In this document: positions 21,678-33,220 of the stretch, piece by piece
How positions within the stretch are numbered: the first letter of the stretch is position 1
Layout: each line of letters opens with the position of its first letter
Source of the DNA: Streptomyces sp. NBC_00094
GTDB taxonomy: Bacteria > Actinomycetota > Actinomycetes > Streptomycetales > Streptomycetaceae
Length of the DNA stretch: 64,000 nucleotides
Direction of reading: 5' to 3'
NCBI RefSeq assembly: GCF_026343125.1
Contig: NZ_JAPEMB010000001.1
Location: 2,666,001-2,730,000 of the forward strand
The notes under the pieces: generated by a model
What the model saw: only the letters and a program-made list of their open reading frames with translations
Told to the model about the DNA's origin: nothing
Database searches by the model: none
Made by a program: the position numbers and the translations under genes

Positions 21678-22580
21678 TTACCGAGGGTCCGAATTGGGGA
21701 TTCCGCTTAGCGGGTCCAGAGCGTCCGGACGTGCCGTCTCGGGATCGCCCTCCGGAGCGACCGGCAATGCGTCGAGCACGATGCCGAAAAGGTCCCGGTA
21801 CACGCCGAGCACCTCCTCGTCCCGCTCCTCCTCCAGGAGCCGCTCGACGCGCTCCCCGTCGACGCGGGTGACCAGCTTCCGGCCGCTGAGGGTGATCCGG
21901 CCGTCCTCGGTGAGCAGGGAGCAGACGAGGGAGCGCGGGAAGTGCGAGTCGGGCGAGGTCCGGTGGTACCAGGCTCCGGCCGTGAAGTCGGCGAGCTCCC
22001 GGGGCCGCGGCTCCAGCCGGTACTGCGGCTTCCCGTCCCGCAGCACGTCCAGATCGCCGTCGGCGGCCTCCTGGACACGGAAGCACCCGCCCGGGTCCTC
22101 CTGGTCCCCGCGCTCGTCGAACGCCAGCGGGTAGTGGCTGTGGTCGCCGAAGCCGACGTCGGCCAGCCACCGCTCCCCGTCGGCCGTCTCCACGAGGAGC
22201 GCCATGTGGTCGTACGGGATCCCGAGCCTCCCCTCCTCGTCGATCACCCGGGCCTGGAGCAGCGAGACCCGGTAGCCGAGCTCCCGCAGCAGGACCGCGA
22301 ACGTGGTGTTGATCTCGTAGCAGAAACCGCCCCGCCGACCGCCGACCACCTTGCCGATCAGCGCCTTCTCGTCCAGGACGATGTCCTCGCCGAGGTGGAT
22401 CGAGAGGTTCTCGAAGGGCACGCTGCGCAGGTGTCGCACGTGCAGCTCGCGCAGGGCGGCGGCATCCGCGCGTACGGGCCGCCCCGCGCCGATCCGCGCC
22501 AGGTAGGCGTCGGCGTCCGGCAGGACCGGGTCGGACGGAGCGTGGTCCGGGAGGGCGTGGGTGTCCGGTTCGGTACTCAT
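21678..22580 (-). CDS. Arylamine N-acetyltransferase
   Basis: 300-residue acetyl-CoA-dependent N-acetyltransferase acting on aromatic amines or hydrazines. The Cys-His-Asp triad is visible: RRGGFCYEINTTF carries the Cys, IPYDHMALLVE the His and RWLADVGFGDHSHYPL the Asp. PFENLSIHLGEDI is the usual NAT N-terminal signature. Length is slightly above the typical 270-285. It starts 27 bases after the MFS gene stop and probably belongs to an operon with the MFS exporter and regulator upstream. The physiological substrate may be a drug, a xenobiotic or a natural-product amine. Confidence 0.9.
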   Translation of the reverse strand: MSTEPDTHALPDHAPSDPVLPDADAYLARIGAGRPVRADAAALRELHVRHLRSVPFENLSIHLGEDIVLDEKALIGKVVGGRRGGFCYEINTTFAVLLRELGYRVSLLQARVIDEEGRLGIPYDHMALLVETADGERWLADVGFGDHSHYPLAFDERGDQEDPGGCFRVQEAADGDLDVLRDGKPQYRLEPRPRELADFTAGAWYHRTSPDSHFPRSLVCSLLTEDGRITLSGRKLVTRVDGERVERLLEEERDEEVLGVYRDLFGIVLDALPVAPEGDPETARPDALDPLSGIPNSDPR

Positions 22581-22607
22581 CCGGGCAGTCTCTCCCCTGC
22601 CGCGCGC

Positions 22608-23876
22608 TCAGGCCGCTCCGACGGGGGCCGGCTCCTCTTCGCTGGTGGGCAGCTCGCGCATCCGCGCCAGCGGCGAGGGCAGCAGCCAGAGCACGGCGAG
22701 GACGGCTCCGCCGGTGGCGATCCACAGCGTCGGGCGCAGCCCGATCGCGGTGCCGAGCAGACCTCCGGCGAGCGCGCCGAGCGGACGGAATCCGTGGTTG
22801 AGCGTGCGGAACGCGCCCATGACCCGCGCCCGTATCGCGTCGGGGATCGCCGCCATCTGGAACGATCCCGCGGCGATGTCGACGATCATCACCCCGGCGC
22901 AGGAGAGGAACTCCGCCGCGAAGAGCACGGCCACCACCAGCGGAAGCGGTCCGCCGGCCAGGGGTATCAGGAGCAGGGGCAGCGTGAACCCGAGGAAACC
23001 GGTGACGAGCGAGGCGCCGATGCCGATCCGCCGGACGACCGCTCCGCCGCACACCGCCCCGACGAGACCGCCCACCGCTCCGGCCCCGAGCATCAGACCG
23101 AGCAGGCCGGCGTCGATGCCGAGGTCGGCGGTCACGTAGAGGACGAAGAGGGTGTGGAACATGTAGTTGAAGAACTGGACGGTGCCGGAGGCGGAGAACA
23201 GCGCGCGCATCGAGCGGTCGTGGACCACCCAGCGCAGCCCCTCGGTGAAGTGCCCCTTGGCCACGGGGGCCGGCGGGGGTTCGACGGGCTTGATCCGGGC
23301 CAGGTAGCCGGCCGACACCACATACGTGAGGGCGTCGGCGACCAGGGCCAGAGGGGCGGTGAGGACCTGGACGAGGACGCCGCCGATCCCGGGCCCCGCG
23401 AGCCAGGACATCGAACGGCTCCCGTTGACCAGCGAGTTCGCCTGCACGTATCGCTCGGTGGGGACGAGCGCCACGAAAAGCGTGGTGTTGCAGACCTCGA
23501 AGAGCACGGTGAGCGCGCCGACCCCGAAGGCCACCGCGTACAGCTGACCGAGCGTCAACGCGTCGAGCGCGTAGGCCACGGGGAGCGTCAGCATCAGCGC
23601 CGCCCGCCCGAGGTCGGCCGCGATCATCACGCGTCTGCGCCGGGCCTGTCGGTCGGCCCAGGCACCGAGCGGCAGGTTGAGCAGGAGGGCGGGGAGGAGT
23701 TCGGCGGTCTTGAGCCAGCCCATCTCGGCGGCGTCGGCGCCGAGGATCAGGACGGCGGCGAGGGGGATCGCGATGAGCGAGATCTGGTCCCCGACGAGCG
23801 AGATGGTCTGCCCGGTCCAGTAGCGGCGGAAGGTCCGCTCGCGCAGCAGTGCCGGTATGCGTTCCACGAGGGCCAT
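22608..23876 (-). CDS. MFS exporter
   Basis: 422-residue major facilitator. It has twelve predicted helices, the loop motif GAWADRQARRRRVM between helices 2 and 3, and the N-terminal RTFRRYWTGQTISLVGDQIS typical of the enterobactin-exporter-like subgroup. The ATG at 23876 (MALVERIPALLRERT) has GGAG 8 bases upstream and lies 5 bases after the regulator stop codon. A longer frame from 24218 is antisense read-through. The cluster of regulator, exporter and arylamine acetyltransferase suggests efflux plus modification of a toxic amine; this is inference from context. Confidence 0.87.
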   Translation of the reverse strand: MALVERIPALLRERTFRRYWTGQTISLVGDQISLIAIPLAAVLILGADAAEMGWLKTAELLPALLLNLPLGAWADRQARRRRVMIAADLGRAALMLTLPVAYALDALTLGQLYAVAFGVGALTVLFEVCNTTLFVALVPTERYVQANSLVNGSRSMSWLAGPGIGGVLVQVLTAPLALVADALTYVVSAGYLARIKPVEPPPAPVAKGHFTEGLRWVVHDRSMRALFSASGTVQFFNYMFHTLFVLYVTADLGIDAGLLGLMLGAGAVGGLVGAVCGGAVVRRIGIGASLVTGFLGFTLPLLLIPLAGGPLPLVVAVLFAAEFLSCAGVMIVDIAAGSFQMAAIPDAIRARVMGAFRTLNHGFRPLGALAGGLLGTAIGLRPTLWIATGGAVLAVLWLLPSPLARMRELPTSEEEPAPVGAA

Positions 23877-23881
23877 CTCCC

Positions 23882-24505
23882 TCACTCCGCCTCTCGGTTG
23901 CCGGGGATCTCCTGATCCAGGTAGGCCATCCGCACGATGCTGACGGCCCGGGTTCCCTCCGGCCTGAGGGACGGGTCGGACTCGCGCCCTTCGTAGGGCC
24001 GGAGCAGTGCGTCGATCCGCTCTCCGAGGTCGATCAGCTCCGCGGGGGTGAGGTAGAGCAGGGAGTCGCTGAACTGCCCGGCCTCCCGCCACTCCTTCGG
24101 CAGCGCGTGCCGGTTCTCCATGGACCGGGTGACCCGCTCGAAATAGCGCTCGGCCACGGCGGCGCTCAGCGCGTCGGCGGCCTCCGCGACCGTCGAGTCC
24201 TCGCTGTACTCCGGCCACTCCGTGTACCGGGCCGTGGCCCGCCAGGGCTTCTCCCGCCCTCGCCCGCCCGGCGCCTCCTCCACGAGGCCGTACTTGGCGA
24301 GTATGCGCAGGTGGTAGGAGCAGCTGGCCACGGATTCGCCGGTCAGCTCGGCGGCCCGGGTGGCGGTGAAGGGGCCGACACTGCGCAGCAGTCCCACCAG
24401 GGACATCCGCAGGGGGTGGGCGTAGGCCCGCAGGGCGCGCGGGTCGGTGAGTCGGATACTGCGGGGCTGCTCGTCCCCTGGAGGCGGTTCGCTGATCTCC
24501 GGCAT
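23882..24505 (-). CDS. ArsR-type winged-helix regulator
   Basis: 207 residues. The N-terminal winged helix reads LRAYAHPLRMSLVGLLRSVGPFTATRAAELTGESVASCSYHLRILAKYGLVEEA, the usual ArsR/helix-turn-helix 20 fold. There are no ArsR metal-binding Cys pairs (a single Cys only), so a metal sensor is unlikely. The C-terminal half is helical and may bind ligand or dimerise. The ATG at 24505 is preceded by an AT-rich palindrome region and by TACCTT six bases away, a leaderless-promoter geometry. It is the first gene of a cluster with an MFS exporter and an arylamine acetyltransferase, which it probably represses together with itself. Confidence 0.85.
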   Translation of the reverse strand: MPEISEPPPGDEQPRSIRLTDPRALRAYAHPLRMSLVGLLRSVGPFTATRAAELTGESVASCSYHLRILAKYGLVEEAPGGRGREKPWRATARYTEWPEYSEDSTVAEAADALSAAVAERYFERVTRSMENRHALPKEWREAGQFSDSLLYLTPAELIDLGERIDALLRPYEGRESDPSLRPEGTRAVSIVRMAYLDQEIPGNREAE

Positions 24506-24516
24506 GATGAAAAGGT

Positions 24517-24536
24517 ATCTTTAGAAAGATTTCTTT
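24517..24536. promoter_or_regulatory. Overlapping AT-rich palindromes, candidate operator
   Basis: ATCTTT-AG-AAAGAT (24517-24530) is a perfect dyad, and AAAGA-TT-TCTTT (24525-24536) overlaps it. On the minus strand TTGTAA and TACCTT lie 17 bases apart in the same stretch, so the dyads sit inside a likely promoter of the ArsR-type gene. The stretch is very AT-rich for this genome. Confidence 0.65.
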
Positions 24537-24549
24537 ACAAGGACTTCTC

Positions 24550-27183
24550 TCATCGGAACACCTCCCGTCCCTGCACCTCGCCTCCCCTCGCTACGGCCAC
24601 CAACCCGCGCCCCGCCCCCACCACCGCGATCGCCCCGTCCCGGTCGGTCCGCAGCACCCGCGCCCCACCGGCCAGCAAGGCCTCCACCGTCCGGGGCGAA
24701 GGATGCCCGTACGGGTTGTCGCGCCCCGCGGACACGAGCGCGAGCCGCGGCCGCACCGCCCGTATCAGCCCCGGATCCTGATGCGCTGAGCCATGGTGGG
24801 CGACCTTGAGGACGTCCACCGGTCCGAGCCCCGGACTGCTCCGCAGAAGCCCGCGTTGAGCCGGTGGTTCGAGGTCACCCAGGAGCAGCAGACTCAGCCC
24901 TCCCGCGGCACGGACGAGAAGGGTGACACTGGAGTCGTTCGCCCCACCGCCCGACACCCCGGCACCCACCGACGGCCAGAGCACCCACCACTCCAACGCC
25001 CCGATCCTCCGCTGCTCCCCGCGCCCGGCCCGAACCAGCGGCACCCCCGCGGCGGCCGCCGTCCGCCGCACGAACGCGGCTTGAGCGGGCGGCTCTTCGA
25101 GCCCCGTGGTCTGGATCGCCCCCACGGACCGCCCCCGCAGCACCCCGGTCAGCCCGGCCACGTGATCGGCATGGAAGTGGGTGAGGACCAGCAACGGCAC
25201 CCGCCGCACCCCGAGTTCCCGAAGACAACGGTCCACCGGTACGGGGTCGGGGCCGGCGTCCACCACGACGGCCGCGTCACCACCCGCCGCCAGCACCGTC
25301 GCGTCCCCCTGCCCCACCTGGCACATCGCGAACACCCAACCCGGCGGCGGCCACCCGGTGACCCACCGGGCCACCGGCACCGGCCGCACGACCACCAGGA
25401 AGAGCACCGCCGCGACGAACGCGCCGAGCCACCCCCGGTACGGCAGCCTGCGCGCCCCGAGCAGCACGAGCCCCGTGACCAGCGCGAGGACCAGCCCGCC
25501 CCACCACCCACCGGGCCAGGCCAGCTGCGCCCCGGGCAGCTCCCCACCCGCGCGGGCGACCCCCGCGATCCACCCGGCGGGCCACCCCGCCGCCCACGCG
25601 ACACCCGCCGCGGCCGGCTCCCACACCTGCGCCAGGGCGAGCGCGGCGAATCCGAGCACCGTCGCGGGCGCGACCGCCAGTTCGGCGAAGAGGTTCGCCG
25701 GAATCGCGACCAGACTCACCCGGGCGGCGAAGACCACCACGACCGGCGCGCACACCGCCTGCGCCGCGAGGGAAGCCGCCAGCGCCTCCGCGAGCCGCCC
25801 CGGCACCCGGCGTCGCCGCAGCGCCTCGCTCCACCGCGGGGCGATCGTGAGGAGCGCCCCGGTGGCCAGGACCGAGAGCAGGAACCCGTAACTCCGCGCC
25901 AGCCAGGGGTCGTAGAGCACGAGGATCAGGACGGCGGCGGCCAGCGCGGGGATCAGCGATCTCCGACGCCCGGTACCGATCGCGAGCAGCACGACGAGCC
26001 CACAGGCGGCGGCGCGCAACACGCTCGGATCCGGCCGGCACACGACCACGAAGGCCAGTGTCAGCACTCCCCCGGCCACGGCCGTCACCCGCAACGACAG
26101 CCCGAGCCGCGGAGCGAGCCCACCCCGCTCCACTTGGTGCGCCCTCCCGGGGCGGCCGATGAGCAGCAGCAGGACGACGCCGAGGTTGCTTCCGGAGACC
26201 GCAAGGAGGTGAGTGAGGTCCGTGGCTTCGAAGGCGTCCCGCAGCTCGGGCCCGATCCGGGAGGTGTCTCCCACGACCAGCCCCGGCAACAGGGCCCGCG
26301 CGTCCGGTGCGAGCCCCTCGGTGGCCCTCCGCAGCCCGGCCCGCAGCTCTCCCGCCGTACGCTGCGGAGCGCTCGGCGGACCGACGATCCGCGGCGGACC
26401 CGCTCCGTCGGCCTTCGCCACCGCGGCGAACGGTTCACCCGGGCGCAGTGGCGGCGCGAGCCGGGCCTCGACCCGCAGCCGGGTCGAGGGAAGGAGCCGC
26501 AGCCACTCCTCCCGCCCCTCCCCCGGCGGCACGACCAGCAGCACCGGCGCCCGCGTCCGGTGGACCGCGCCGTCCGACCGCTCGACCCGGGTCACCTCGC
26601 CGTCCAGGAGGACCGAGACCGGCGCCATCGCGTTGCCCCGCACCCGGGGCCGGGTCAGCCGCGGATCGGAGGTGACGGTGACCTCCAGCTGCGCCCGGCC
26701 GTACTCCCGCGCCAGGCCCGGCACGGGACCGCGTCGCAGGTCCGCCGCGTGCAGCCCCGCCGAGGCCGCCCCGACCGCGGCGCAGAGCAGGACTCCCGCC
26801 CACGCGGTCGCCCGTAACCGCCACCCGGCGGTCACCGGAGCGCCCGGCACCGCCCCCGGCCCGCCGCCGCCCGAGCCCCCGACCTCACGGGACCCACGAG
26901 CCCTGCGCGCCCCACGAGCGTCCGCGATACGCCGGGCCAGGGCCGGCGTCAGCAGGATCACCGCCCCCACCAGGCAGACCGCGACACCGGCGATCGTCCA
27001 CCACCCGGTGACGCCGACCGCACAGGCCGCGGCCGCCCAGGCCGCCAGCGCGAGCGGCACGAGCCGCAGATCGACCGGCCCCTCTCCGCGCGAAGCCCCC
27101 GCGCCCCTCTCCCCCCGCTCCTCCCGCTCCTCCCGCTCCTCCCGCTCCTCCCGCTCCTCGTCCGTCACCGCGCCCCGGTTCAC
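24550..27183 (-). CDS. comEC: ComEC/Rec2-family DNA-uptake channel protein
   Basis: 877-residue membrane protein. Its N-terminal region has several helices and a soluble OB-like segment, the central competence domain includes VSGSNLGVVLLLLIG and a long helical block, and the C-terminal metallo-beta-lactamase-like domain carries LTHFHADHVAGLTGVL and VAHHGSAHQDPGL. In competent bacteria ComEC passes single-stranded DNA across the membrane; natural competence is not established in Streptomyces, so the role is unclear. The GTG start overlaps the comEA stop (GTGA). An N-terminal run of Glu-Arg repeats comes from a 9-bp DNA repeat. Its end lies 44 bases from the regulator gene's start. Confidence 0.9.
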   Translation of the reverse strand: MNRGAVTDEEREEREEREEREERGERGAGASRGEGPVDLRLVPLALAAWAAAACAVGVTGWWTIAGVAVCLVGAVILLTPALARRIADARGARRARGSREVGGSGGGGPGAVPGAPVTAGWRLRATAWAGVLLCAAVGAASAGLHAADLRRGPVPGLAREYGRAQLEVTVTSDPRLTRPRVRGNAMAPVSVLLDGEVTRVERSDGAVHRTRAPVLLVVPPGEGREEWLRLLPSTRLRVEARLAPPLRPGEPFAAVAKADGAGPPRIVGPPSAPQRTAGELRAGLRRATEGLAPDARALLPGLVVGDTSRIGPELRDAFEATDLTHLLAVSGSNLGVVLLLLIGRPGRAHQVERGGLAPRLGLSLRVTAVAGGVLTLAFVVVCRPDPSVLRAAACGLVVLLAIGTGRRRSLIPALAAAVLILVLYDPWLARSYGFLLSVLATGALLTIAPRWSEALRRRRVPGRLAEALAASLAAQAVCAPVVVVFAARVSLVAIPANLFAELAVAPATVLGFAALALAQVWEPAAAGVAWAAGWPAGWIAGVARAGGELPGAQLAWPGGWWGGLVLALVTGLVLLGARRLPYRGWLGAFVAAVLFLVVVRPVPVARWVTGWPPPGWVFAMCQVGQGDATVLAAGGDAAVVVDAGPDPVPVDRCLRELGVRRVPLLVLTHFHADHVAGLTGVLRGRSVGAIQTTGLEEPPAQAAFVRRTAAAAGVPLVRAGRGEQRRIGALEWWVLWPSVGAGVSGGGANDSSVTLLVRAAGGLSLLLLGDLEPPAQRGLLRSSPGLGPVDVLKVAHHGSAHQDPGLIRAVRPRLALVSAGRDNPYGHPSPRTVEALLAGGARVLRTDRDGAIAVVGAGRGLVAVARGGEVQGREVFR
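27112..27160. repeat. 9-bp tandem repeat (ctcccgctc) inside the comEC start
   Basis: About five copies of a 9-base unit encode an EER-type repeat near residues 10-25 of the ComEC-like protein. In-frame gain or loss of units would lengthen or shorten an acidic/basic tail without a frameshift. Confidence 0.75.
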
Positions 27184-28187
27184 GGCCGGACCAGCGGTTC
27201 GAGGTCGGCGAACCGTCGCTCGCCGATGCCGTTGACCTCCCTCAGCTCGTCCACCGCCCGGAAGCCACCGTGCTCCGTGCGATGGTCGACGATGTGCTGA
27301 GCCAGGACCGGACCGACGCCGGGCAGCGTGTCGAGCTGCTCCACGGTGGCCGCGTTGAGGCTCAACGGCGCCCCCGGCCCACCTGCCCCGGTCCCGGAGC
27401 CGCCGACCGGCACCCCCGGCAGCCCGACCAGGACCTGTTCACCGTCCATGAGGACGCGGGCCCGGTTGATCCCGGTGAGATCGGCTCCGGGCTTCGCCCC
27501 ACCGGCGGCGCGCAGAGCGTCCGCCACCCGTGCACCCGCCGGCAGGGTCAACACCCCGGGCCTGCGCACCTTGCCGCCCACATCGACGACCACCTTCGTC
27601 CCACCCGCCACCGGACCGGCTCCCGGGGCCGTGCCGGGTGGGGGCACGGGGGCGGACGCCACAGCGGCGGCACGGACGATCTCGGGGGCACGCACCTGCT
27701 CCGACCGCCCCGTCCAGAAGTACCCGCCCGCGAGGCCCACGGCCACGAGCAGGACCACCGTCAGCGCGGCCAGCGCCCGCGGTTCGAGACCGCACCGCGT
27801 CTGCACCCACAGCGGAGTCCGCTCGCGCAGCACCGCCGCGAACCGCGCCGGCGCCCCGATCGAGGAATCCCGCACCGCTGCCTCGGGCCCCGCAGCGACC
27901 TCAGGCCCTGCCGACGGCACCGGCGGCACCACCGGCACCACCCCCGGGAACAGCGCGTCCCCCCGCTGCCGCACGACGGCGGCCCCGGGCGCCTCTGCGG
28001 CCCGGCGCACCCTGACCCGCCTCCCGGCCCGCCCAGGAGGCGAGCCGCGTCCCGCCGGGCGACTACGCCCGTCCGAGCCCGGCGCCCGGCCGGGTCCGCT
28101 CGTCGGAGCCCCGGGCCTGCCCGCGAGTCCGGTGGTGATCGCTGCGCTGTCTGTACGAAGAGCCATGCTCGTGACGGTAGAGATCAC
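27180..28187 (-). CDS. comEA: ComEA-family DNA-binding protein
   Basis: 335 residues. A disordered Pro/Arg/Gly-rich cytoplasmic stretch of about 135 residues leads to a single membrane helix (ALAALTVVLLVAVGLAGGYFW). An SLBB-like domain follows (VVVDVGGKVRRPGVLTLPAGARVADALRAAGGA), and two helix-hairpin-helix motifs end the protein (LNAATVEQLDTLPGVGPVLAQHIVDHR and VNGIGERRFADLEPL). ComEA binds DNA outside the membrane for the ComEC channel. The start is uncertain: GTG at 28187 or ATG at 28166 (MALRTDSAAITTG). The stop overlaps the comEC GTG by four bases. Confidence 0.88.
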   Translation of the reverse strand: MISTVTSMALRTDSAAITTGLAGRPGAPTSGPGRAPGSDGRSRPAGRGSPPGRAGRRVRVRRAAEAPGAAVVRQRGDALFPGVVPVVPPVPSAGPEVAAGPEAAVRDSSIGAPARFAAVLRERTPLWVQTRCGLEPRALAALTVVLLVAVGLAGGYFWTGRSEQVRAPEIVRAAAVASAPVPPPGTAPGAGPVAGGTKVVVDVGGKVRRPGVLTLPAGARVADALRAAGGAKPGADLTGINRARVLMDGEQVLVGLPGVPVGGSGTGAGGPGAPLSLNAATVEQLDTLPGVGPVLAQHIVDHRTEHGGFRAVDELREVNGIGERRFADLEPLVRP

Positions 28188-28325
28188 GACCGCCCCGTGC
28201 GGGACTCACCGAATTCCCGTGGACAGGCCTCCCGTTGTGGATAACTCCGTCACTCTCACGAGTGCGCCACGGGACGGCGCGGGCCAGGGCTGGGCGGAAC
28301 GGCGAGGGCCGGGGCGAGGCGATTC

Positions 28326-28359
28326 AGGTCAGGTCGAGCCGAGTCGAGTCGAGTCGAGG
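28326..28359. repeat. 5-bp tandem repeat (gagtc/ggtca) behind degV
   Basis: aggtcaggtcgagccgagtc continuing as repeated gagtc units, about six pentamers, immediately after the degV stop codon and in front of comEA. Confidence 0.65.
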
Positions 28360-28364
28360 CATGC

Positions 28365-29210
28365 TCAGCGCGGCGAGACGACGACCGCGAGGAGTCCGGG
28401 GCCCGTGTGGGCGCCGATGACCGCGCCCACCTCGCTGACCTGGAGTTCCTCGATGCCCGGGATCCGTTCCCTGAGCCGGTCCGCCAGCACGGCGGCCCGC
28501 TCCGGTGCGGAGAGGTGGTGCACGGCGATGTCGACGGCGCCGGAGCCGGCCCGCTCCACGGCGATCTCCTCCAGGCGGGCGATGGCCTTCGAGGCGGTCC
28601 GCACCTTCTCCCGTAGCTCGATCCTCCCGCCGTCGAGCTCGAGGAGCGGCTTCACCGCGAGCGCGGAGCCGAGCAGCGCCTGCGCCGCGCCGATGCGCCC
28701 GCCCCGGCGCAGGTAGTCGAGGGTGTCGACGTAGAAGTAGGCGGAGGTTCCCGCGACGCGCTTCTCGGCAGCCGCGACCACCTCGTCGAGCGAGCCGCCG
28801 GCCTCGGCGATCTCCGCGGCGGCCAGGGCGCAGAAGCCCAGCGCCATGCCGACCATGCGGGTGTCCACGACCCGCACCGGCACGGGGGCGTCCTTGGCCG
28901 CCAGGACGGCGGCGTCGTAGGTCCCGGAGACCTCGGCGGACAGATGGAGCGAGACGATGCCTCGCGCCCCCGCCTCCGCGGCCGCGCGGTAGGCGGCGGC
29001 GAAGGTCTCGGGGCTCGGCCGCGAGGTCGTGACGGGGCGCCGTTTCTGCAACGCCTCGGCGAGGGACCGAGCCGAGATCTCGGTGCCCTCCTCCAGAGCG
29101 CGGTCGCCGATGACGACGGTCAGCGGGACCGTGGTGATGGCGTGCCGCTCCATCGTCTGGCGTGGCAGGTAAGCCGTGGAATCGGTGACGATCGCGACAT
29201 GCCGGGACAT
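28365..29210 (-). CDS. DegV-family fatty-acid-binding protein
   Basis: 281-residue DegV protein. These bind a fatty acid and, with partner kinases, pass it on for phosphorylation. The first strand VAIVTDSTAYLP is diagnostic, followed by RPVTTSRPSPETFAAAYRAA, IVSLHLSAEVSGTYDAAVLAA and VVDTRMVGMALGF. YFYVDTLDYLRRGGRIG and the end IGAHTGPGLLAVVV complete the fold. The ATG at 29210 (MSRHVAIVTDS) fits the family start better than the one nine codons upstream. It is followed by pentamer repeats. No partner kinase is seen nearby. Confidence 0.92.
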   Translation of the reverse strand: MSRHVAIVTDSTAYLPRQTMERHAITTVPLTVVIGDRALEEGTEISARSLAEALQKRRPVTTSRPSPETFAAAYRAAAEAGARGIVSLHLSAEVSGTYDAAVLAAKDAPVPVRVVDTRMVGMALGFCALAAAEIAEAGGSLDEVVAAAEKRVAGTSAYFYVDTLDYLRRGGRIGAAQALLGSALAVKPLLELDGGRIELREKVRTASKAIARLEEIAVERAGSGAVDIAVHHLSAPERAAVLADRLRERIPGIEELQVSEVGAVIGAHTGPGLLAVVVSPR

Positions 29211-29315
29211 GAGCGGGAGGTTACCCGCCGGAGCCACGGCTCGGCAGCCCGGCCCCCCGACGGAGGCTCACCTACGCCCCTCGCGCCCCTCCCGACGCCC
29301 CGCGACGCCGTACCG

Positions 29316-30059
29316 TCAGGTGGTGGTCTCCGGGCGGGTCGACTTCTCCCACGGATAGGCGGTGCGCCGGGGATCACGTGCCGTGATCGCGGGCGGCTCG
29401 TCTCCGGCGCCCGGAGCGGTGGGCCCGACAGGGCTTCCCCATCCCTCCGCCGTGCCCGTCTCGGCCCGGCCGGAAGCGGCCCCCGGCGTCCCCGACCCCG
29501 CTGCCGTCTCCGGCGCGTCCCAGTGGCGCAGGGCGCCCGCCTCCACGTCGATCTGGGCGCTCAGCGAGGACAGGTCGTCCTCGGCGAACTTCAGGGCCCG
29601 GTCCCGGGCGGCCCGGCGCAGCGCGTCGGCCGAACCCGTGATCTGCTCCGTCCGCCGCGTGAGCTCGGTGAGCTGTCCGGACACCCATGCCCGGTCGGGC
29701 TCCCGCTCCAGCCGCTTGAGGTCCTCGTCGAGTTCGCGCCCGTGCGCGCTGAGCCGGTGGAACAGGTCGAGCGACTCCTTCAGCGAGGCGTCCTCGCCGA
29801 CCCCCGCCTGCAGCGCCTCCTGCGTGGCCCGCATCGAGGTGCGCAGCGAGAGCCGGAGCCGGGCCAGCTCGCCGGCGACCCCGGCCTGGCCGAAGCTCTT
29901 GGCCCTCAGCGTGGTGTCCTCGACCGTGCGTCGTGCCTGGTCCAGAGTGCGGTCGACCCCGCGCTTGGCCGCCTTCGCCACCTTCACGGTGGTGTAGACG
30001 CCGAGCGCCACGAAGGCGAAGAAGAGCAGCGCCATGATCGTGATAATCGCGGCTTCCAT
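29316..30059 (-). CDS. Membrane-anchored coiled-coil protein of unknown function
   Basis: 247 residues, no recognised domain. One N-terminal helix (AAIITIMALLFFAFVALGVYTTVKV) is followed by about 140 residues of charged helix and likely coiled coil. The tail is Pro/Ala/Gly-rich and ends YPWEKSTRPETTT. The ATG at 30059 has GGAGGGG seven bases upstream, an excellent ribosome binding site. It lies between degV and leuS in the same direction, separated from leuS by a terminator hairpin overlapping the upstream region. A scaffold or structural role at the membrane is possible but unproved. Confidence 0.75.
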   Translation of the reverse strand: MEAAIITIMALLFFAFVALGVYTTVKVAKAAKRGVDRTLDQARRTVEDTTLRAKSFGQAGVAGELARLRLSLRTSMRATQEALQAGVGEDASLKESLDLFHRLSAHGRELDEDLKRLEREPDRAWVSGQLTELTRRTEQITGSADALRRAARDRALKFAEDDLSSLSAQIDVEAGALRHWDAPETAAGSGTPGAASGRAETGTAEGWGSPVGPTAPGAGDEPPAITARDPRRTAYPWEKSTRPETTT

Positions 30060-30118
30060 GTCCGCCCCTCCGGCATCCGTCGAGTCCCCACGTATGTGGT
30101 TCCTCCACGGTAAACGGA

Positions 30119-30161
30119 ACGGGCAGGCCAGGGGTTCCATCGGAACCCCCAACCTGCCCGT
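30119..30161 (-). terminator. Nested terminator hairpin after leuS
   Basis: Outer arms ACGGGCAGG/CCTGCCCGT enclose inner arms GGGGTTCC/GGAACCCC. It lies about 45 bases past the leuS stop and upstream of the next minus-strand gene. Confidence 0.8.
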
Positions 30162-30205
30162 AGGGGAAAGCCCCCATACCTCCGTCAGACGTCAGACGTC
30201 AGCCG

Positions 30206-33079
<2,874 letters not shown>

Positions 33080-33134
33080 GGTCCTTGAAGCTCCATCGAT
33101 CGTCTCTGCCCACTGCCCCGAACTGCCGCGAAAT

Positions 33135-33161
33135 GAAAAAGCCCCTCGCACAGGAGGGGAA
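33135..33161 (-). terminator. Attenuator hairpin upstream of leuS
   Basis: On the minus strand CCCCTC-ctgtgc-GAGGGG is followed by CTTTTTC, an intrinsic terminator about 55 bases before the leuS start. Just before it lies AGCCGCGC (at 33161-33168 on the plus strand), complementary over eight bases to the end of the leader ORF (33224-33231). A separate hairpin, ATGACGGTC/GACCGTCAT, lies at 33182-33207. The order of leader, alternative pairing and terminator fits ribosome-mediated attenuation. Confidence 0.7.
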
Positions 33162-33220
33162 GCCGCGCCGACTCCGACGGGATGACGGTCATCGGGACGA
33201 CCGTCATGCGCCGGTGCTGA

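Noticed and set aside
23882..24505. The ArsR-type regulator as an arsenic or metal sensor
   Set aside because: It lacks the metal-binding Cys pairs and has no metal transporter or reductase beside it.
27180..28187. ComEA as an outer-membrane or Gram-negative-type protein
   Set aside because: The single helix, SLBB-like domain and helix-hairpin-helix motifs fit the Gram-positive type.
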